Shown in pieces: positions 1 to 8,421 of a DNA stretch of 9,462 bases. The first letter of the stretch is position 1. Each line of letters begins with the position of its first letter. This DNA comes from Nonomuraea sp. GTDB lineage: Bacteria; Actinomycetota; Actinomycetes; Streptosporangiales; Streptosporangiaceae. The stretch covers positions 1 to 9,462 of the forward strand of contig JABFVJ010000079.1 in the NCBI GenBank assembly GCA_013362835.1, in the 5' to 3' direction. Both the position numbers and the translations under genes were made by a program. Under the pieces are notes generated by a model. It saw only the letters and a list, made by a program, of their open reading frames with translations, was not told where the DNA came from and ran no database searches.

Positions 1-928
1 CCTGGTCGGTGTACCAGCGGTCGCCCTCCTCCTCGCTGGTCGCGTACTTGTCCTTGAACACCTCGGGGATGTAGTCGAACATGAAGCGCTTGCCCTCGGA
101 GTTGCGCAGCACGCCGCCGTCACCGCGTACGGACTCGGTGACGAGGATGCCGCGCACGGACGGAGGCCAGACCATGCCCGTGGGGTGGAACTGGATGAAC
201 TCCATGTTGATCAGGTTGGCGCCGGCGAGCAGGGCCAGGGCGTGGCCGTCGCCGGTGTACTCCCAGGAGTTGGAGGTGACCACGTACGACTTGCCGATGC
301 CGCCGGTGGCGAGGACCACGGCGGGGGCGTCGAAGAGCAGGAAGTTGCCGGTCTCGCGCCAGTAGCCGAACGCGCCGGAGATGCGGTCGCCGTCCTTGAG
401 CAGGCGGGTGACCGTGCACTCGGCGAAGACCTTGATGTAGGCCTCGTGGTCGCCGTGGGTCTCGTAGTCCTCCTGCTGGAGCGCGACGACCCGCTGCTGC
501 AGCGTACGGATCAGCTCCAGCCCGGTACGGTCGCCCACGTGCGCGAGCCGCGGGTACTCGTGACCGCCGAAGTTGCGCTGGCTGATCTTGCCGTCCTTGG
601 TGCGGTCGAACAGCGCGCCCCACGCCTCCAGCTCCCAGACGCGGTCGGGGGCCTCCTTGGCGTGCAGCTCGGCCATGCGCCAGTTGTTGAGGAACTTGCC
701 GCCCCGCATGGTGTCACGGAAGTGCACCATCCAGTTGTCGTCGGAGTTGACGTTCCCCATGGCGGCGGCCGCGCCGCCCTCGGCCATGACCGTGTGGGCC
801 TTGCCGAACAGCGACTTGCAGACGATCGCCGTGCGCTTGCCCTGCTGCCGGGCCTCGATGGCGGCCCGTAGCCCGGCGCCGCCCGCACCGATGACGACGA
901 CGTCGTATTCGTGACGCTCGATTTCCAC
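1..928 (-). CDS. sdhA: Succinate dehydrogenase flavoprotein subunit, type F (Sdh1-like), C-terminus cut off by window edge
   Basis: Catalytic FAD subunit of complex II, which oxidises succinate to fumarate on the cytoplasmic face of the membrane and passes electrons to the iron-sulfur subunit. Only the first 309 codons are in the window; family members usually have about 580-650 residues. The GTG start at 928 is preceded by an AAAGGA-like ribosome site. Visible motifs are the FAD Rossmann loop GAGGAG (residues 14-19), the GKAHTVMAEGG segment with H45 as the expected covalent flavin-attachment histidine, the ATGGIG dinucleotide-fold motif near 207-212, and QFHPTG (246-251) of the dicarboxylate site. 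The gene starts 13 bp after the stop of the membrane-anchor gene, so the two form one operon. An sdhB gene is expected just beyond the left edge but cannot be seen. Assignment to the Sdh1/type F group rests mainly on the neighbouring anchor. L-aspartate oxidase is a relative, but this context argues against it. Confidence 0.93.
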   Translation of the reverse strand, partial: MEIERHEYDVVVIGAGGAGLRAAIEARQQGKRTAIVCKSLFGKAHTVMAEGGAAAAMGNVNSDDNWMVHFRDTMRGGKFLNNWRMAELHAKEAPDRVWELEAWGALFDRTKDGKISQRNFGGHEYPRLAHVGDRTGLELIRTLQQRVVALQQEDYETHGDHEAYIKVFAECTVTRLLKDGDRISGAFGYWRETGNFLLFDAPAVVLATGGIGKSYVVTSNSWEYTGDGHALALLAGANLINMEFIQFHPTGMVWPPSVRGILVTESVRGDGGVLRNSEGKRFMFDYIPEVFKDKYATSEEEGDRWYTDQ

Positions 929-941
929 TTGTGAGGATCCT

Positions 942-1730
942 TTATGCGAACGGGAAGGCGATGACGCCCTTGGCGACCATGCGGACGTAGAAGTCGGCGA
1001 TCATGACCGAGAACATCGAGGCCCAGGCGAGCTGCTGGTGCTTGGCGTTGAGCTTGGAGACGAACGTCCAGGCCCGGTAGCGCAGCGGGTGGCGGGAGAA
1101 GTGGTTCAGCCGGCCCGCGGTGATGTGCCTGCAGGAGTGGCACGAGAGCGTGTACGCGTTGATCAGCACGGCGTTGACGATCAGGATCCAGGTGCCGAGT
1201 CCGGCGGGCTTGTGGATGAGCGCCAGGACCGCGTCGTAGGCCAGGATGAGGCCGATCACGATGGCCGCGTAGAAGAAGTACCGGTGGATGTTCTGGATGA
1301 TCAGCGGGAAGCGCGTCTCACCGGTGTACTTGCCGTGGGGCTCCTGCACCGCGCACGCGGCCGGCGACAGCCAGAACGAGCGGTAGTACGACTTGCGGTA
1401 GTAGTAGCAGGTCAACCGGAAGCCGCCCGGCAGACCGAGGATGAGCAGCCCGGGCGACAGGGTGTACCAGTCGCCGATCGGCGCCCAGCCGAACACCCGC
1501 GCGCCTTGGGGGCACAGGGCGTCGACCAGACAGGGTGATGCGAATGGGGCTACGTAAGGGTCGACGAAAAAGCTGCCGTCGATGATGGCCCACACGCCGT
1601 AGACAAGGAACGAGCTGAGCCCGAGGAATGTCAGCAGCGGGACCAGCCACCACCTGTCGGTGCGCAGCGTGCGCACCTTGATCTGGGCGCGCTGCCGTCT
1701 GACCGGGGCTTCGGGCGTCGTCTGGGTCAT
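942..1730 (-). CDS. sdhC: Succinate dehydrogenase membrane anchor, mycobacterial Sdh1/type F family
   Basis: Integral membrane subunit that anchors the SdhAB dimer and reduces quinone. The 262-residue product resembles the anchor of mycobacterial Sdh1 (Rv0249c family). Recognisable segments are TCYYYRKSYYRSFWLSPAAC (107-126), EPHGKYTGETRFPL (130-143), the HRYFFY region (149-154) and the LSCHSCRH block (195-202). About five membrane helices are seen, near 27-50, 90-108, 152-172, 180-197 and 232-252. The Sdh1 structure from M. smegmatis has no haem and instead carries a membrane-embedded Rieske-type [2Fe-2S] cluster held by Cys and His. C197, H198, C200, H202, C67, C73, C108, C126 and H149 are candidate ligands here; which ones bind is inference. 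The ATG at 1730 was chosen because GAGAGG lies 6 nt upstream. An in-frame start at 1763 would add 11 residues and lacks a comparable site. The gene is first in the operon with the flavoprotein downstream. Confidence 0.9.
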   Translation of the reverse strand: MTQTTPEAPVRRQRAQIKVRTLRTDRWWLVPLLTFLGLSSFLVYGVWAIIDGSFFVDPYVAPFASPCLVDALCPQGARVFGWAPIGDWYTLSPGLLILGLPGGFRLTCYYYRKSYYRSFWLSPAACAVQEPHGKYTGETRFPLIIQNIHRYFFYAAIVIGLILAYDAVLALIHKPAGLGTWILIVNAVLINAYTLSCHSCRHITAGRLNHFSRHPLRYRAWTFVSKLNAKHQQLAWASMFSVMIADFYVRMVAKGVIAFPFA

Positions 1731-1736
1731 CGCGGA

Positions 1737-1742
1737 CCTCTC
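1737..1742 (-). promoter_or_regulatory. Ribosome binding site deciding the anchor-gene start
   Basis: Read on the minus strand, GAGAGG lies 6 nt before the ATG at 1730. This favours the 262-residue product over the 273-residue one that would start at 1763. Confidence 0.6.
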
Positions 1743-1752
1743 TACCTCCCGC

Positions 1753-1774
1753 GGACCCTGCACACAGGGGGTCC
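1753..1774 (-). other. Small hairpin in the sdh leader
   Basis: GGACCC (1753-1758) can pair with GGGTCC (1769-1774) across a 10-nt loop, in the predicted untranslated leader about 22 bp upstream of the anchor-gene start. It could affect translation or mRNA stability. A stem this short is common by chance in GC-rich DNA. Confidence 0.2.
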
Positions 1775-1839
1775 GGGTCGTTCGCTGGGCGCGCTACGGC
1801 GGGTGCGGTGTCCGCTCTGGGCGCGCGTTGGTGGGGGAT

Positions 1840-1869
1840 ACGTTACGACGACCGCATAGGATTTTGTGA
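1840..1869 (-). promoter_or_regulatory. Candidate promoter of the type F sdh operon
   Basis: On the minus strand, TAACGT (1845-1840) fits the actinobacterial -10 pattern TAnnnT. It is preceded after 18 nt by a poor -35, TCACAA (1869-1864). Transcription would start near 1833, giving a leader of about 100 nt. The weak -35 is overlapped by a CRP-like palindrome centred about 40 bp upstream of that start, which would suit activator-dependent transcription. No start site has been mapped, so this is a pattern match only. Confidence 0.35.
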
Positions 1870-1881
1870 GCGGGGTCACTC
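1864..1881. promoter_or_regulatory. CRP/FNR-like palindromic site A upstream of the type F sdh operon
   Basis: TTGTGAGCGGGGTCACTC contains TGTGA-N6-TCAC, matching 9 of 10 fixed positions of the CRP consensus TGTGA-N6-TCACA. Its centre (1872.5) lies about 40 bp upstream of the predicted start site, near the -41.5 position typical of class II CRP activation. The TTGTGA half also resembles Rex, but the inner bases fit Rex less well. Confidence 0.45.
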
Positions 1882-1900
1882 ACTTTTTCGATGACCCGCT
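1869..1900 (-). terminator. Bulged hairpin downstream of the response-regulator gene; possible terminator
   Basis: AGCGGGGTCA (1869-1878) can pair with TGACCCGCT (1892-1900) with one bulged G and a 13-nt loop. It begins 24 bp past the response-regulator stop, so it could end or attenuate the signalling operon before sdh. There is no T-tract after it on the minus strand. It overlaps both CRP-like sites, so the symmetry may reflect protein binding instead. Confidence 0.25.
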
Positions 1901-1915
1901 GTGATTCCTGTCACG
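1900..1915. promoter_or_regulatory. CRP/FNR-like palindromic site B
   Basis: TGTGATTCCTGTCACG is a second TGTGA-N6-TCAC palindrome, 35 bp centre-to-centre from site A and about 75 bp upstream of the predicted sdh start site. The final G is, as far as I recall, tolerated in the mycobacterial CRP consensus. It ends 8 bp from the response-regulator stop codon. Confidence 0.45.
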
Positions 1916-1923
1916 TACGCCCG

Positions 1924-2373
1924 TCAGGGGCGCTCACCATGGGCCGGCAACTTCACCACAGTGACGAAAAAATCATCAATTTGCCGGACAACACGGATGA
2001 ATTGCTCAAAATCCACCGGTTTCGACACGTACGCATTGGCGTGCAACCGGTAGCTGTGCAGGATGTCCTCCTCGGCCTCCGAGGTCGTCAGGATCACCAC
2101 GGGGATCGTCCGCAGCGTGGCGTCGGCCTTCACCTCGGCCAGCACCTCCATGCCGCTCATCCGGGGCAGGTTGAGGTCGAGCAGGATCAGGTCGGGGCGC
2201 GTCGCGTCGGTGTAGGAGCTCTCCCGCCGCAGGTACGCCATCGCCTGCTCGCCGTCGTTGACGACGTTGAGCCGGTTCTTGACCTTGTTGAGATCGAAGG
2301 CCTCCTTGGTGAGCAGGATGTCCCCCTGGTCGTCCTCCACGAGGAGCACGTCGATCGGCCGCCAGTCCATCAT
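1924..2373 (-). CDS. Single-domain response regulator (Rcp1/CheY-like)
   Basis: A 149-residue stand-alone receiver domain with no output domain. It would accept phosphate from a histidine kinase and act by protein-protein contact. The active site looks complete: acidic E13/D14/D15, phospho-acceptor D66 in LLDLNLP, switch residue T96 and K118 in SKP. The insert-rich style ([21 protein letters not shown]) is that of Rcp1-like regulators, which commonly pair with kinases of the [11 protein letters not shown] type such as the one encoded just upstream. The ATG at 2373 overlaps the kinase stop by 4 nt (ATGA), with GGAG 7 nt before it. A second ATG at 2370 would give 148 residues. Its output partner is unknown; the co-encoded REC-PP2C protein is a candidate but unproven. 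Confidence 0.9.
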   Translation of the reverse strand: MMDWRPIDVLLVEDDQGDILLTKEAFDLNKVKNRLNVVNDGEQAMAYLRRESSYTDATRPDLILLDLNLPRMSGMEVLAEVKADATLRTIPVVILTTSEAEEDILHSYRLHANAYVSKPVDFEQFIRVVRQIDDFFVTVVKLPAHGERP

Positions 2374-3512
2374 TCGTCGTCTCCAGCCGCGGGTAGCGTC
2401 CAGCGGAACGTGGCGCCCCGGTCGCCGGCCGAGCCGTCGAGCCAGAGCTGTCCGCCGTGGTACTCGACGATCTTGCGGCAGAGCGCCAGGCCGATGCCAG
2501 TCCCTGGATACACGTCGCGGGGGTGGAGCCGCTGGAAAATCAGGAAGATGCGGTCGGCGTACTTGGGCTCGACGCCGATGCCGTTGTCGGAGCAGCTGAA
2601 CTCCCACATGTCGCCGGCCCGCTTCGCCTCGACACGCACCCGCGGCGGGTCGTCTGAGCGGAACTTGAGCGCGTTCTCGACGAGGTTCTGGAAGAGCTGG
2701 GTGAGCTGGAGCCGGTTGCCCTTGACCAGCGGCAGGCCGTCGTGGGTGACGACGGCGCCGGAGTCGTCGATCTTGGCGGACAGGTTCTCCAGGGCGCGGT
2801 TCAGCACCTCGCCGGAGTCGGTCGTCACGCGCTCGCCGCTCACCCGGCCGACCCTGGAGAAGTCGAGCAGGTCGTTGATCAGGAGCTGCATGCGCTTGGC
2901 GCCGTCCACGGCGTAGTGGATGTACTGCCGCGCGCGCTCGTCGAGCTCCTGGCCGTAGCGCTGCTCCAGCATCTGGGTGAAGCTGGCGACCTTGCGCAGC
3001 GGCTCCTGGAGGTCGTGGCTCGCGACGTAGGCGAACTGCTCCAGCTCGCCGTTGGACCTGCGCAGCTCCTCGGCCTGCTCGGTGGCCGAGCGCCAGGCGG
3101 CGACGATGCGGCCGCGCATGGAGTCGACGTGGCTGGACAGCTCGCTCAGCTCGGCCGGGCGGTCGACGCCGAGGCGGTGGTCGAAGTCGCCGGCGGCGAT
3201 CGTGCGTACCTGCTCGGTGAGCTGGTCGATGGGCTTGAGGACGGCGTACCTGACGATGAAGGCGAGGCCGGCGCCGAACGTGAGCAGCACCGCGAACATC
3301 ACGATCAGCGCCACGTTGAGCCGGTCGAGCTGGGCGGCCACGGCGGCGTCCGGGTTCAGCTCGCGGGCGCGGGCGCTCATCATCATGGTGACGACCACGC
3401 CCGTCACGAACGCGACGCCCGCGAGCGCGCCGATCACCAGGAACCAGCGGGCCACCGGCAACCTGCCGAGCCCGGTCGGCTGCCTCGGGGGAGGCAGCGG
3501 ATGGATGCTCAT
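2370..3512 (-). CDS. Membrane sensor histidine kinase (HAMP-HisKA-HATPase)
   Basis: A 380-residue kinase with two membrane helices (about 22-45 and 67-89), a HAMP linker (about 90-142) and a short coiled segment. The HisKA box is [12 protein letters not shown] with phospho-acceptor H166. The ATPase domain has the N box around N276/N280, the G1 box SDNGIG (308-313) and the G2 box GTGIG (337-341). The loop between the two helices is only about 21 residues, so there is no extracytoplasmic sensor domain; the signal may come from the membrane, the helices or a partner protein. The ATG at 3512 has AGGAGG 5 nt upstream and overlaps the phosphatase stop by 4 nt; the stop overlaps the response-regulator start. 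The frame stays open upstream of 3512, but that part overlaps the phosphatase and is a shadow. Confidence 0.93.
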   Translation of the reverse strand: MSIHPLPPPRQPTGLGRLPVARWFLVIGALAGVAFVTGVVVTMMMSARARELNPDAAVAAQLDRLNVALIVMFAVLLTFGAGLAFIVRYAVLKPIDQLTEQVRTIAAGDFDHRLGVDRPAELSELSSHVDSMRGRIVAAWRSATEQAEELRRSNGELEQFAYVASHDLQEPLRKVASFTQMLEQRYGQELDERARQYIHYAVDGAKRMQLLINDLLDFSRVGRVSGERVTTDSGEVLNRALENLSAKIDDSGAVVTHDGLPLVKGNRLQLTQLFQNLVENALKFRSDDPPRVRVEAKRAGDMWEFSCSDNGIGVEPKYADRIFLIFQRLHPRDVYPGTGIGLALCRKIVEYHGGQLWLDGSAGDRGATFRWTLPAAGDDE

Positions 3513-4645
3513 TCTGACCTCCTCGACACCAGGACCACCGCGAGATCGTCGCTCAGCCTGCCCACATGCTTGATCAGGCGGTCGAGATCGATGACGCCGT
3601 GCGCGCGCACCAGATCCACCAGGCCCTCGACGCCGAGCACCTCCTTCTGCTCGCCCACCGCCGCCTCGATGAGGCCGTCGGTGTAGAGCATCATCGACCA
3701 CTCGTCGCCGAGCGGCACGTCGATGACCGCCCACTCGGCGTCGGAGAAGATGCCGAGCGGCGGCCCCGACGGCGTGTGGGCCACCACGTCCAGCAGGCCG
3801 TCGCGGAGCAGCACCGGCGGCGGGTGGCCGACCACGCGCAACCTGGCGTACCGCAGGTCGGGCGTGATCGTGGCCATGCACAGCGTGGTGAAGATCTCCG
3901 GGGCCTTGCGCTCGGCCCGCAGGAGGGCGTCCATCGTGCGCAGCAGCGTGTCGTCGGTCTGCCCGGCCAGCACCAGGGTGCGCCAGGCGATGCGCAGCGC
4001 CACGCCGAGCGCGGCCTCGTCGGGGCCGTGGCCGCACACGTCGCCGACCACGACGTGCACGGCGCCGTCGGGGGTCTGGACCATGTCGAGGAAGTCGCCG
4101 GCGAGCAGGGTGCCCTGGTTGCCGGGCAGGTAGCGGATCGTGTGCGTGACCGCGTCGGTGTGCAGCAGGGGCACGGGCAGCAGGCCGCTCTCCAGCCGGG
4201 CGTTCTCCTTGGCGGTCAGCTCGGCCTCGACGAGCCTGAGCTGGGCCAGGTCGGCGCGCCTGCGCTCCATCGCGTACCGGATCGACCTGGCCAGCAGCCG
4301 GGCGTCGGTGTCCTGCTTGACCAGGTAGTCCTGGGCTCCGGCCTGGACGGCGGCCACGCCCACGTGCACGTCCCTGAGGCCGGTGAGGACCAGGACGGCC
4401 GCGTGCGGGGCGAGCGCGAGCACCTCCTCCAGCGCTTCGAGCCGGTTCGCGTCAGGCAGCGAGAGATCGACGAGCACACATTGGATCTTGGGGTTGAGCT
4501 TGTCCCTGGCCTCCTGGAGGCTGCGCGCCCGGAAGATCTGCGGGGGCGCCTCGGCCTCGTTGAGCAGCTCTTCGACGAGGAAGGCGTCGCCGTCATCGTC
4601 CTCGATGAGAAGCAGCGTCAGCGTTTCGGAGAGATTTGCCGTCAC
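3509..4645 (-). CDS. Response regulator with PP2C/SpoIIE-type serine phosphatase output
   Basis: A 378-residue fusion, probably a phosphorylation-controlled protein phosphatase. The N-terminal receiver domain (about 10-125) has acidic E15/D16/D17, phospho-acceptor D60 in LVDLSLP, T88 and K110. A helical linker (about 125-155) joins it to a SpoIIE/RsbU-type PP2C domain (about 165-375). The metal-binding acidic residues are present: D184 (AGDFLD), D202 (GDVCGHG), D323 (YTDG) and D366/D367 (SDDLAVVLV), so the enzyme should be active. Proteins of this form often dephosphorylate STAS anti-anti-sigma factors in partner-switching systems. No STAS or RsbW-like gene is in the window, so the substrate is unknown. 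The GTG start at 4645 has GAGG 5 nt upstream. The gene follows the LysR gene by 33 bp and its end overlaps the kinase start. Confidence 0.92.
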   Translation of the reverse strand: MTANLSETLTLLLIEDDDGDAFLVEELLNEAEAPPQIFRARSLQEARDKLNPKIQCVLVDLSLPDANRLEALEEVLALAPHAAVLVLTGLRDVHVGVAAVQAGAQDYLVKQDTDARLLARSIRYAMERRRADLAQLRLVEAELTAKENARLESGLLPVPLLHTDAVTHTIRYLPGNQGTLLAGDFLDMVQTPDGAVHVVVGDVCGHGPDEAALGVALRIAWRTLVLAGQTDDTLLRTMDALLRAERKAPEIFTTLCMATITPDLRYARLRVVGHPPPVLLRDGLLDVVAHTPSGPPLGIFSDAEWAVIDVPLGDEWSMMLYTDGLIEAAVGEQKEVLGVEGLVDLVRAHGVIDLDRLIKHVGRLSDDLAVVLVSRRSE

Positions 4646-4678
4646 ACGCGCCTCTTCGGGGAGTTGGGCCGTTGTTGC

Positions 4679-5608
4679 TCATTCTGCGATGAGCTCTACC
4701 CCTTGTGGAAGCGTGCCTTCGCGACCGGCCTCCACGACGAAGGAGAGCAGGGTCTCCCTGAACGCCCGCGCGGCCCTGGTCGGCTCGACGTCCCTGCGGT
4801 GGGCGAGGGCGATCGTACGGCTCAGGCCCGGCGGCGCGAGCGGAGTGCCCGACAGCCCCGGACGCCCGTCGAGCACCATCGAGGGCACCACGGCCACGCC
4901 CAGCCCCGCCTCCACGAAGCGCAGCACCGCGTCCATCTCCCCGCCCTGCACCGAGAACCGGGGCTCGAACCCGGCCTGCCGGCAGGCGGCGAGGGTGGCC
5001 TCGCGCAGGTCGTAGCCGCGCCTGAACATCACCATCTGCCGGCCGCGCAGGTCCTCGATCCGCACGTACGGCCCCCGCATCCGCTCCTGGGACGGCGCGA
5101 CCACGACGAGGTTCTCGCGCAGGATCTCCTGCGTCACCAGCGCGGGGTCGTCGCTCTGCAACGGCATGATGATCAGCGACAGGTCGAGCTGCCCCCGCGC
5201 CAGCGCCCTGATCAGGTCACGCGAGCCGCCCTCCTCCACCAGCAGCTCCACCCCCGGGTACGTCCGGTGGAAGCGCGCCAGCGCGTCGGCCAGCAGCCCC
5301 GCGCACAACGACGGCGTGGCCCCGAGGCGCACCCGCCCCCTGCGCAGCCCCGCGAGCTCGGCCACCTCCTGCCGCGCGGTGTCGGCGTCGGCGAGCATCC
5401 GGCGGGCCAGCGGGAGCAGCGACTCGCCCGCCGCGGTCAGCGTGACGTTGCCGCGTGCCCGGGAGAACAAGGGGGCGCCGAGATCGCTCTCCAGGGCCTT
5501 GATCTGCTTGCTGAGCGAGGGCTGGGCGACCCGCATGCGCTCGGCCGCCTGGGTGAAGTGCCTGGTCTCCGCGACCGCCACGAAGTAGGCGAGCTGTTGC
5601 AACTGCAT
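4679..5608 (-). CDS. LysR-family transcriptional regulator
   Basis: A 309-residue DNA-binding regulator. The N-terminal winged helix-turn-helix (about 1-60) shows the family signature FTQAAERMRVAQPSLSKQIKALE. It is followed by a linker helix and a two-lobed effector-binding domain (about 90-295). The ATG at 5608 is the natural family start (MQLQQLAYFV), with GAGG 8 nt upstream. The gene is divergent from sdhCAB across 132 bp containing a perfect T-N11-A palindrome, so the type B sdh operon is its most likely target, with autoregulation likely. The effector is unknown; a C4-dicarboxylate or other central metabolite would fit the context, but that is a guess. The phosphatase gene follows after 33 bp on the same strand, so read-through into the signalling genes is possible. 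Confidence 0.93.
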   Translation of the reverse strand: MQLQQLAYFVAVAETRHFTQAAERMRVAQPSLSKQIKALESDLGAPLFSRARGNVTLTAAGESLLPLARRMLADADTARQEVAELAGLRRGRVRLGATPSLCAGLLADALARFHRTYPGVELLVEEGGSRDLIRALARGQLDLSLIIMPLQSDDPALVTQEILRENLVVVAPSQERMRGPYVRIEDLRGRQMVMFRRGYDLREATLAACRQAGFEPRFSVQGGEMDAVLRFVEAGLGVAVVPSMVLDGRPGLSGTPLAPPGLSRTIALAHRRDVEPTRAARAFRETLLSFVVEAGREGTLPQGVELIAE

Positions 5609-5635
5609 GTGATTTTCCTCGCACCGGCCGGGCTC

Positions 5636-5651
5636 GTTGGCTTATGCCGAC
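5636..5651. promoter_or_regulatory. Imperfect second T-N11-A dyad in the lysR/sdhC intergenic region
   Basis: GTTGGC (5636-5641) and GCCGAC (5646-5651) form a dyad with one mismatch around TTAT, containing a T-N11-A (5638-5650). Its centre (5644) is 32 bp, about three helical turns, from the perfect palindrome at 5676, on the lysR side. It may be an accessory LysR half-site for autoregulation. Confidence 0.25.
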
Positions 5652-5665
5652 CGTACAAACCAAGC

Positions 5666-5671
5666 ATCATA
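5666..5671 (-). promoter_or_regulatory. Candidate -10 element of lysR
   Basis: On the minus strand, TATGAT matches TATAAT at 5 of 6 positions. It overlaps the edge of the T-N11-A palindrome, which would let the bound regulator repress its own gene. No convincing -35 is seen, so confidence is low. Confidence 0.25.
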
Positions 5672-5684
5672 GCCGGAGGCTATG
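5668..5684. promoter_or_regulatory. LysR operator: perfect T-N11-A palindrome
   Basis: CATAGCC-GGA-GGCTATG is a perfect 7-bp inverted repeat and contains T-N11-A (5670-5682), the LysR-family signature. Its centre (5676) is exactly 65 bp upstream of the predicted transcription start at 5741, the usual position of the LysR recognition site at a controlled promoter. It lies 60 bp from the lysR start codon. Confidence 0.65.
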
Positions 5685-5704
5685 GAAACCAGACCCGCGA
5701 TGAC

Positions 5705-5734
5705 TTGGACGGATCATTGCTGGATACCTAGCGT
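5705..5734 (+). promoter_or_regulatory. Predicted housekeeping promoter of sdhCAB, giving a leaderless mRNA
   Basis: TTGGAC (5705-5710) and TAGCGT (5729-5734, the TAnnnT pattern) are 18 bp apart. Standard spacing puts +1 at 5741, the G of the sdhC GTG start codon. There is no purine-rich ribosome site before that GTG, in contrast to sdhA and sdhB. ATGA (5700-5703) and TCAT (5714-5717) flank the -35 and could be a LysR activation half-site. Confidence 0.5.
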
Positions 5735-5740
5735 TCAAAC

Positions 5741-6495
5741 GTGACTGCCACGATAGAGCGCGGCGCCGCCACCGCGCCTGTTACCGCCCCCAAGGGTGCC
5801 GCACCCGCCCCAACGTCCAAGAAGCCACGCGGGTTCCTGAGCTCGTCGAACGGCAAGAAAGTCGTCATGGCCGTCACGGGCGCCGTGATGGTCGCCTTCC
5901 TCGTGCTCCACATGCTGGGGAACCTCAAGATCTTCCTGGGCCGGAACTCGTTCAACGAGTACGCCCACGCGCTGCGCACGCTCCTTGAGCCGATCGCCCC
6001 GTACCGGACCGTGCTGACGATCCTGGAGATCGGGCTCGTCGTCTCGGTCGTGCTGCACATGTGGGCCGCGATCTCGCTCGCGCGCAAGGCCGCCAAGGCC
6101 AGGCCCGTCAAGTACGTGGCCAAGAAGTCGCAGGCGAGCGGCTACACGACGCACATCATGCGGTTCGGCGGCATCACGATCCTGCTCTTCGTGATCTGGC
6201 ACCTGCTCGACCTCACCTTCGGCGTCGTGAACCCCAAGGGCTTCGACTCCGCCCCGGCCGACCGCATGATCGCCGGCTTCGACGCGTCCCGCTGGTGGGT
6301 GACCCTCATCTACCTCGTGGCCGTCGTCATGGTCGGCCTGCACCTGCGGCACGGCATCTGGAGCGCCTTCCAGACGCTCGGCTGGGCCAACCGCGCCCGC
6401 TACCGCGGCCTGCGCCTGACGGCCGGTCTGGTCTCGGCGGTCCTCGTGGTCGGCTTCCTCGCGCCGCCCCTCGCGATCACGTTCGGAGTTGTGAA

Positions 6496-6499
<4 letters not shown>
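5741..6499 (+). CDS. sdhC: Succinate dehydrogenase/fumarate reductase dihaem cytochrome b subunit, type B
   Basis: Single membrane subunit (252 residues) that anchors complex II, binds two haem b groups and exchanges electrons with quinone, most likely menaquinone. Five membrane helices are visible, near 40-62, 91-113, 139-161, 187-207 and 224-248. Histidines H57, H106, H154 and H201 lie one each in the first four helices at near-even spacing (49, 48, 47). This matches the four axial haem ligands of type B enzymes such as Bacillus subtilis SdhC and Wolinella FrdC. The first ~30 residues are Ala/Pro-rich and probably cytoplasmic. The GTG at 5741 is the only sensible start upstream of the conserved region and has no ribosome site, consistent with leaderless translation. 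The stop overlaps the sdhA start by 4 nt (GTGA). The gene is unrelated in sequence to the other anchor at 942-1730. Confidence 0.93.

Positions 6500-8417
<1,918 letters not shown>

Positions 8418-8421
<4 letters not shown>

Noticed and set aside
1731..1763. Longer start for the type F anchor gene
   Set aside because: It would add 11 residues without a good ribosome site, whereas the ATG at 1730 has GAGAGG 6 nt upstream.
1864..1881. Rex (NADH-sensing repressor) operator
   Set aside because: One half is a perfect TTGTGA, but the inner A/T bases and the outer right half deviate from TGTGAAC-N3-TTCACA. The second site nearby also fits CRP better than Rex. Rex is not excluded, only less likely.
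3513..4037. N-terminal extension of the kinase frame
   Set aside because: The extra 175 codons overlap the phosphatase gene and read as Arg/Pro/Gly-rich shadow. The ATG at 3512 has a strong AGGAGG site and a 4-nt overlap typical of this operon.
3566..5731. 721-codon open frame on the plus strand
   Set aside because: It lies opposite the phosphatase and LysR genes, which have clear domains and catalytic motifs. Its translation is low-complexity (His/Arg/Gly/Val-rich), as expected for a high-GC antisense shadow.
6061..6495. N-terminal extension of the sdhA frame
   Set aside because: It overlaps the conserved dihaem sdhC coding region, and its translation is Arg/Pro-rich. The GTG at 6496 has a ribosome site and the expected protein length.
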